Below, piece by piece: positions 5,941 to 10,517 of a DNA stretch of 10,517 bases; positions within the stretch are counted from its first letter, which is position 1, and every line of letters starts with the position of its first letter. The notes beneath the pieces are model-generated. The model saw nothing but the letters and a program-made list of their open reading frames with translations. It was not told where the DNA came from and did no database searches. Source of the stretch: Rudanella sp. (GTDB lineage: Bacteria > Bacteroidota > Bacteroidia > Cytophagales > Spirosomataceae); NCBI GenBank assembly GCA_026785985.1, contig JAJAYX010000327.1, forward strand, positions 1 through 10,517, given 5' to 3'. A program made the position numbers and the translations under genes.

Positions 5941-7035
5941 TCAGATCGCCCTCCCTTTTTCAAATGACCTGAGCGTTTCACCCAGGCGTTCAAAATCGGC
6001 TGGCTCATGAAAGGCACTGACAACAAGGCGCGTATTGAGTTTGTCGAGCGGAGTGGGATAGGCAAACGAGTAAATAATAATGTTATGCTGTAACAAATGA
6101 GCGTATAACTCAGCGTGTTCAGTGTAGAAAACGGGATAGCCGGGCTGCTGCCGAAATAGTCCTGTTGGCCTCAAAACAATTTCTGCCAGCCCGACATTGC
6201 GGGTCAATCGCTGTTGGGCTTCGGTATACAGTGACTCGGCCCGGATGAAAGCGGCCAGGACAGCCGGGGCCATTGGCGAGGCTCCCCCAAAAAATGAAGT
6301 TTGCCGGATGGCCGCCAATGTGCTGCTATTGGCCAGGATAACGCCCCCCGGCAAACCCATTGCTTTAGCTAAAGAGGCCGTTACAATCAGGCGAACCGAG
6401 GCAGGAACAAGCTTGGCCAACTCGGTCCAGATGCCCCACCGAAGGGTGCCATCTCCCCCAACACCAAGCCCATGCGAATCGTCTACAACCAGCGTAATCG
6501 GTCGGTTTGTTGGCAGCTCCGTTAGCCAGTCGAACGGATAAGTTTCTGATCGTCCGGCATCTACTGCGTTGAGAGCAACGACTAACGGCCCATCTGGAAC
6601 CTGAGCCAGTTGATTGGGCAATTCTGCAACCCAGTCCGTAAAAGGTAGCGTAGGAGCAGCCACAGTGGTTTCGTGCCAGAGGGCCGGATGTGCGTGCGGG
6701 CCATACACAAACGTAGTGTGTGAATCCGTAAGGAGGTAATTCATCACCACCTGCCCGGCCACCATCCCCGACGACGCTGTGAGCGCGTCCGGGGCCGATG
6801 TCCATCGGGCGAGGGTGGCTTCGGCTTCTTCATAAACCCGAAGCCGTAAATTTCCATTTCGCGAACTCCCAAAAGCGATGCCGTAGCGGGTCATCTCCTC
6901 GGCCACCAACGCCTGAAACGCCGGGTTCTGGCTCATTCCCAGATACGATGTTCCTGAAAAAAACAGGCACTCACGTCCCGCAAACGGCACAAACCGATTG
7001 GGAAGCTGGTCGATGGTTAGGTATTGGTCTGTCAT
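5941..7035 (-). CDS. Alpha-oxoamine synthase-like PLP-dependent enzyme (BioF/KBL fold-type I family)
   Basis: This 364-residue protein is somewhat shorter than typical AONS/KBL enzymes. Family features in order: S30-Y-L-G-M (usual N-Y-L-G), G56-S-S-R-N-G-N (usual glycine-rich G-S-G-G-x-R), T86-A-S-S-G, H114 in P-H-A-H (usual N-H-A-S, the His that stacks on PLP), D185-D-S-H188-G-L-G-V-G-G (the Asp pairing with the PLP nitrogen and its partner His), and K224 in A-S-L-A-K-A-M-G-L-P-G-G (Schiff-base lysine). Members join an amino acid to an acyl-CoA with loss of CO2 (8-amino-7-oxononanoate, 2-amino-3-ketobutyrate, ketosphinganine). Several signature positions are altered, so substrates may differ or another PLP reaction may be catalysed. 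The ATG at 7035 overlaps the TGA of the upstream dipeptide epimerase (ATGA), implying translational coupling and a linked role. The fold is firm; the reaction is not. Confidence 0.8.
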   Translation of the reverse strand: MTDQYLTIDQLPNRFVPFAGRECLFFSGTSYLGMSQNPAFQALVAEEMTRYGIAFGSSRNGNLRLRVYEEAEATLARWTSAPDALTASSGMVAGQVVMNYLLTDSHTTFVYGPHAHPALWHETTVAAPTLPFTDWVAELPNQLAQVPDGPLVVALNAVDAGRSETYPFDWLTELPTNRPITLVVDDSHGLGVGGDGTLRWGIWTELAKLVPASVRLIVTASLAKAMGLPGGVILANSSTLAAIRQTSFFGGASPMAPAVLAAFIRAESLYTEAQQRLTRNVGLAEIVLRPTGLFRQQPGYPVFYTEHAELYAHLLQHNIIIYSFAYPTPLDKLNTRLVVSAFHEPADFERLGETLRSFEKGRAI

Positions 7036-8045
7036 CTTAATTGTGCTCCTGTTCCGTTCTCCTGTGCATATAGCACCCGTCCGTAGTCGAGTGTGACCCC
7101 GGTGGCCGGATCGTTGGTGATGAGCAAGGTTCCGTCCATGTCCACATAGTCGAGCAGAGGTAAGAGTTGGGCAATAGCTGAAATACCGACGCTGCTTTCG
7201 GTCATGCAACCCACCATCACCGACATGCCTGCCAGTTTGGCTTGCCCGATCATGCGCCGGGCGGGAGTCAGGCCACCGCATTTTGTTAGTTTGATGTTTA
7301 CCCCATGAAAGCGACCGATGCATCGTTCCACATCGGTCTCGACAATGCAGCTTTCGTCGGCAATAACGGGCAACACGCTTTCGGCAAACACCCGCTGCTG
7401 TCCCGCGAAGTCGTCGGCGGGCAGGGGTTGCTCAATAAATTCAACTCCCAGTGTTTTTAGTTCGGGCGCAAACCGGATGGTTTCCCCGGCGGTCCAGGCA
7501 CAGTTGGCATCGACCCGAAACGTGGCTTCAGTTTGGTGGCGAAGTTGGCGAACAATGGCCAGATCATCGCTGGTACCCAACTTGATTTTGTAAAGCGGCC
7601 AGGGTAACTCCTGCATTTTGGCGATCATTTTCTCGACCGTGTCAATGCCTATCGTGTAGTTGCTAATGGGATTGCAGGCCGGGTTCAGGTTCCAGTATTG
7701 ATACAGCGGCATCCCAGCGCGTTTAGCCACTAAATCGTGCATGGCTTCGTCTAAAGCGCATTGAGCAAACGGATTTTTAGCCAAATAGGGGTGAGCCAGC
7801 GTCCAAAACTCTTCGGCAGAGAGTTGATCATTTTGCTCAATCAGGTCGCGGATGGCCTCCAGATCGGCCGCCATTTGATCAATCGTGATGCCGTAATATT
7901 TGTTAGCCGTTGCCTCGCCAAACCCTTGATAGCCAGAATCGTCGCGCAGTTCGACAACGAGCGTTCGCTGCACATCGCGCGAGTCGTGGGCGATGGTGAA
8001 GGTGTGTTTAAGGCGCAGGTCGAATCGGTGAACGTGGAGTTTCAT
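7032..8045 (-). CDS. Dipeptide epimerase, enolase superfamily (L-Ala-D/L-Glu epimerase-like)
   Basis: The protein has 337 residues; the ATG at 8045 was chosen because M-K-L-H-V-H-R-F begins the first strand of the capping domain. Catalytic residues: K153-x-K155, Mg2+ ligands D179 (R-V-D-A-N), E205 (I-E-Q-P) and D230 (A-D-E-S), base K252 (N-I-K-L-T-K), and the substrate-binding pair D302-x-D304. The segment M-V-G-C-M-T-E-S-S (277-285), L-K-H-T-F-T-I-A (12-19) and the L-L-I-T-N-D ending resemble the Bacteroides-type Ala-Glu epimerases, in contrast to the Cytophaga-type paralogue at 3165-4280. It would interconvert L-Ala-D-Glu and L-Ala-L-Glu, or a related dipeptide, feeding murein peptide recycling. 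It is first gene of a minus-strand operon, and its stop overlaps the start of the PLP enzyme. Epimerase identity is strong; the exact dipeptide is inferred. Confidence 0.9.
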   Translation of the reverse strand: MKLHVHRFDLRLKHTFTIAHDSRDVQRTLVVELRDDSGYQGFGEATANKYYGITIDQMAADLEAIRDLIEQNDQLSAEEFWTLAHPYLAKNPFAQCALDEAMHDLVAKRAGMPLYQYWNLNPACNPISNYTIGIDTVEKMIAKMQELPWPLYKIKLGTSDDLAIVRQLRHQTEATFRVDANCAWTAGETIRFAPELKTLGVEFIEQPLPADDFAGQQRVFAESVLPVIADESCIVETDVERCIGRFHGVNIKLTKCGGLTPARRMIGQAKLAGMSVMVGCMTESSVGISAIAQLLPLLDYVDMDGTLLITNDPATGVTLDYGRVLYAQENGTGAQLR

Positions 8046-8129
8046 AGCCCGTAAAACTACGCAAGGAGATGACATCTTTCTAAACAAGATTCATCGCTTT
8101 TCATGTATAAGCCGGATATTTGCAATGCT
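8046..8129. promoter_or_regulatory. Divergent promoter region between epimerase operon and GlmU-like/delta' operon
   Basis: Eighty-four bases separate two divergent starts, so promoters for both directions must lie here or within gene ends. On the minus strand TAGTTTTA (8059-8052) is one base off the Bacteroidota -7 consensus TAnnTTTG, with TTTA 21 bases upstream as a weak -33. On the plus strand GATATTTG (8115-8122) is one base off, ending just 7 bases before the ATG at 8130. Both would give very short or no leaders. A small palindrome AGATG-A-CATCT (8067-8077) lies between them. The position is secure; the elements are tentative. Confidence 0.45.
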
Positions 8130-9272
8130 ATGACTAACCTGATTCTATTTGACGATCCGGCTATCCGGGTGCAATTGTTGCCGTTTACGTTCACCCGGCC
8201 CGTGGCTCAGGTGCGCGTGGGCATCATGACCATTGCCGAAAAATGGGCTACGCGACTCCAGACGGAGCCATCGTACCTTACTGAATCTTATTTGCAAGCC
8301 AAGTTTCCGCATCGGGCAGGGGCTGATAACCTGTATGTAAACGGAGCTGTTTGCCCCACGGCCAGCCTGATTCAGGCCATTCAGGAATTGCCGATGGGGG
8401 CTTCGCTGACCCGTGCCGACGGCCTGCTGATTGCCCACCGCACCGACCAGAAACAAACACCAGTCCCTACCGTCGACCCGGCCAACACCCAGGTTTTTAA
8501 CAAGTCGCTTACGGCAATTGAGCAGATATGGGAGATTATGCTGGCCAATGCGGCCCAAATTCGCGCCGATTTTGCCTGGCTCACCAGGGATCGCAGCTCT
8601 CAACCCATCACCGATAGATTTACGCAGGTTTATGGCTCCGAAAATGTCTTTCTGGAAGAAGGAGCCACCGTTCGGGCCTCGATTCTAAATGCAGAAAATG
8701 GCCCGATTTACATTGGTCGCAACGCCCAGGTGAACGAAGGGTCGGTTATTGTTGGCCCATTTGCACTCGGCACCGAATCGGTGGTGCAGTGGGGGAGTCG
8801 GATGCGCCAAAATACCAGCATTGGCCCATTTTGCAAGATCGGGGGTGAGGTAGGCGGCTCGGTGTTGTTCGGATATAGTGCCAAACAACACGACGGGTAT
8901 CTGGGTAATTCGGTGATCGGGGAATGGTGCAACCTCGGAGCCAACACCAATACCTCGAACCTCAAAAACGATTATACCAACGTGAAACTGCATAGCTACG
9001 CAACTAACCAACTGGAGGATTCCGGGCAAATGTTTGCCGGTTTGTTTATGGGCGACTTCACGCGGGCGGGTATCAGCACCATGTTCAACACGGGTACGGT
9101 GGTGGGTGTAAACGTAAACGTGTACGGGGCCGGGTTTCAACCCAAACACATTCCTTCGTTCTCGTGGGGCGGAGCCGATACCAACTTTATGCCCTACCGA
9201 ATCGACAAAGCCCTACAAGTAGTCCGCGAAGCCTACACCCGGCGTGGGGGGGTTTTTGACGAAGCGGAGTAG
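8130..9272 (+). CDS. GlmU-like protein: putative sugar nucleotidyltransferase with hexapeptide-repeat acyltransferase domain
   Basis: The 380-residue protein has an N-terminal part (1-165) with N-L-I-L-F-D-D-P and L-P-F-T-F-T-R-P-V-A-Q-V-R-V-G-I, hallmarks of the alternate GlmU family of Bacteroidota. It lacks the usual glycine-rich L-A-A-G-x-G-T-R-M nucleotidyltransferase loop. From about 180 to 340 it shows left-handed beta-helix repeats (I-Y-I-G-R-N-A-Q, V-I-V-G-P-F-A-L, I-G-P-F-C-K-I, V-I-G-E-W-C-N-L-G). The family is proposed to supply UDP-GlcNAc in this phylum through GlcN-1-P acetylation and uridylylation; whether the N-terminal half is active is uncertain. An upstream ATG at 8103 would add nine residues but also span the likely promoter, so 8130 is preferred; the protein then starts directly at the first beta-strand. 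The delta' gene starts 17 bases downstream, so they are likely cotranscribed. Confidence 0.85.
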   Translation: MTNLILFDDPAIRVQLLPFTFTRPVAQVRVGIMTIAEKWATRLQTEPSYLTESYLQAKFPHRAGADNLYVNGAVCPTASLIQAIQELPMGASLTRADGLLIAHRTDQKQTPVPTVDPANTQVFNKSLTAIEQIWEIMLANAAQIRADFAWLTRDRSSQPITDRFTQVYGSENVFLEEGATVRASILNAENGPIYIGRNAQVNEGSVIVGPFALGTESVVQWGSRMRQNTSIGPFCKIGGEVGGSVLFGYSAKQHDGYLGNSVIGEWCNLGANTNTSNLKNDYTNVKLHSYATNQLEDSGQMFAGLFMGDFTRAGISTMFNTGTVVGVNVNVYGAGFQPKHIPSFSWGGADTNFMPYRIDKALQVVREAYTRRGGVFDEAE

Positions 9273-9289
9273 GGAATTTTAAGAAAACT

Positions 9290-10468
9290 ATGCTTTTCCG
9301 CTATATAATCGGCCACGACGATACCAAGCAGGTGCTGGTTCGGGCCGTTCAAGAAAATCACCTTGCCCACGCCCTGCTTTTCGATGGGCCAACAGGCAGT
9401 GCCAACCTCGCGCTGGCATTGGCCCTGGCTACGTTTGCCAACTGCGAAAGTCGGCAGGGGCAACCAACCGACGGTTTGTTTGGGAATGATACCCAGGCAA
9501 ACGAACCCACCGACGATGCCTGCGGGCGGTGTGCGTCGTGCATTAAAATGGGCAAGCTGGTTCACCCCGACCTCCATTTGGTGTTTCCGATAGTCTCCTC
9601 AGAAACTGGTTCCAAACCCAAAACCAGTGAAGATTTTCTGACTGACTGGCGCAAAATGGTGATCGAATCGCCTTATCGAACATTACCGGAATGGCTTGCT
9701 TTTATTGGGGCAGAAAAAAAACAGGGTAATATTTCCGTTAAAGAGGCCAGAAGTATCTTGCAGAAACTGTCGCTGAAAGCCTACGAAGGTTGCTATAAGA
9801 TCATGCTGATATGGCTTCCCGAACTCATGAACGGGGCCTCGGCCAATGCCCTACTCAAAATTCTGGAGGAACCACCCGAACGCACCCTGTTTCTGTTGGC
9901 CACCAACCAGCCCGACAAACTGCTCATTACCATCCTGTCGCGAACGCAGCGCGTGGGGGTGCGGGCCTTCACCGACGAGGAGGTGGGGTTGTATCTGCGG
10001 CAGTCCCTGAACCTCGACGAGACCCGCGCCCGGCAAGCGGCTTTTCTGGCCAACGGCGATATGGCCGCTGCCCTTCAACTGCTCAAAGCTGACCCCGACA
10101 GCGGCCCCGACCGGCACACTTGGTTTGCCGAATGGATGCGGGCCTGTTACCGGCAGGATCTCAGTGCGCTGGTGAAACAGGCCGAACAGTTCGATGGGTT
10201 TAACAAGGAGAAACAAAAGGGATTATTGGAATACAGCCTGCACCTGTGCCGCGATTTGTTTCTGTGGCAACAGGGAGCCGAATCCTTGCTACGCCTGCCG
10301 GAGGATGAACTGAACTTTGTGAAGAACTTTGGCAAAGTGTTGAAGCCCGCCCACGTTGAGCGCATTATTGCCGATGTGAACGAGGCTGCCTATCACATTG
10401 AGCGCAATGCCCGCGCCAAAATGGTTTTGCTGGATATGTCGCTCACATTCAGCCGATTGATTCGGTGA
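9290..10468 (+). CDS. holB: DNA polymerase III delta' subunit (clamp loader)
   Basis: The 392-residue protein begins with the delta'-type I-I-G-H-D (6-10) and H-A-L-L-F-D-G-P-T-G (27-36). The Walker A loop is degenerate (G-P-T-G-S-A-N, no lysine), as expected for delta', which does not hydrolyse ATP. A zinc module is formed by C52, C78, C81 and C84, with an unusually long loop between the first two. H-P-D-L-H-L-V-F-P (92-100) is typical of the Bacteroidota version. The Walker B region is I-M-L-I-W-L-P-E-L-M (171-180), followed by A-N-A-L-L-K-I-L-E-E-P-P (185-196), sensor 1 L-L-A-T-N (202-206) and the S-R-T-Q (217-220) form of the S-R-C arginine-finger motif. The C-terminal helical domain (about 245-392) packs in the clamp-loader collar. 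It loads the beta sliding clamp at primer ends together with DnaX and delta. The start ATG follows the GlmU-like gene by 17 bases. Confidence 0.92.
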   Translation: MLFRYIIGHDDTKQVLVRAVQENHLAHALLFDGPTGSANLALALALATFANCESRQGQPTDGLFGNDTQANEPTDDACGRCASCIKMGKLVHPDLHLVFPIVSSETGSKPKTSEDFLTDWRKMVIESPYRTLPEWLAFIGAEKKQGNISVKEARSILQKLSLKAYEGCYKIMLIWLPELMNGASANALLKILEEPPERTLFLLATNQPDKLLITILSRTQRVGVRAFTDEEVGLYLRQSLNLDETRARQAAFLANGDMAAALQLLKADPDSGPDRHTWFAEWMRACYRQDLSALVKQAEQFDGFNKEKQKGLLEYSLHLCRDLFLWQQGAESLLRLPEDELNFVKNFGKVLKPAHVERIIADVNEAAYHIERNARAKMVLLDMSLTFSRLIR

Positions 10469-10517
10469 GGAAGGGGTTTTAAACGCTACAATTGCAATAT
10501 CCTCAGATACGCTACCC

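Noticed and set aside
7036..7323. Upstream extension of the PLP-enzyme frame by 96 codons
   Set aside because: It lies wholly inside the epimerase gene in another frame and encodes no family-like sequence; ATG at 7035 begins the homologous protein.
9605..9630. Inverted repeat ACTGGTT...AACCAGT within the delta' gene
   Set aside because: Only 7 bp, within conserved coding sequence, with no T-tract and no transcriptional context; probably chance.
10469..10517. Sequence after the delta' gene
   Set aside because: Only 49 bases; no hairpin, promoter match or start of a further gene that could be supported.

Overview
The window looks like chromosomal DNA of a Bacteroidota bacterium of the order Cytophagales, close to Spirosoma, Cytophaga or Dyadobacter. 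This is judged from protein resemblance (a Cytophaga-type dipeptide epimerase, a Bacteroidota-type GlmU-like protein, a GH97 fragment, lipoprotein-type signal peptides), moderately GC-rich coding DNA, short or leaderless spacers and no strong Shine-Dalgarno sequences. No tRNA, rRNA, CRISPR array or insertion sequence was found, and no stretch over 300 bases lacks a gene.

Layout. (1) Bases 2-1600, plus strand: the 3' end of a gene for an exported protein with two LysM domains, then, after 3 bases, a Gfo/Idh/MocA oxidoreductase of the dihydrodiol-dehydrogenase type. A 9-bp inverted repeat follows. (2) Bases 1692-4280, plus strand: an exported amidohydrolase, a tiny ORF carrying only the C-terminal domain of a GH97 glycosidase, and a Cytophaga-type dipeptide epimerase. 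(3) Bases 4294-5280, plus strand: an AT-richer Rpn-family PD-(D/E)XK nuclease gene with a 12-bp in-frame tandem repeat, probably an accessory insertion. It ends in a bidirectional terminator. (4) Bases 8045 to 5317, minus strand: a second, different dipeptide epimerase, translationally coupled (ATGA) to an alpha-oxoamine-synthase-like PLP enzyme, then a small membrane-anchored protein of unknown function. (5) Bases 8130-10468, plus strand, divergent from block 4: a GlmU-like hexapeptide-repeat protein followed by the DNA polymerase III delta' subunit.

How they may work together. LysM protein, exported hydrolase, two dipeptide epimerases of different subclasses, an amino-acid-using PLP enzyme and a UDP-GlcNAc-type enzyme all fit a loose theme of cell-wall or peptide recycling. 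That theme is inference. No dedicated defence or mobile system is apparent beyond the Rpn gene.

The points most worth a second look are the catalytic-domain-less GH97 remnant whose apparent signal peptide is encoded by a perfect 12-bp hairpin, the epimerase/oxoamine-synthase pair, and the repeat-bearing Rpn nuclease.
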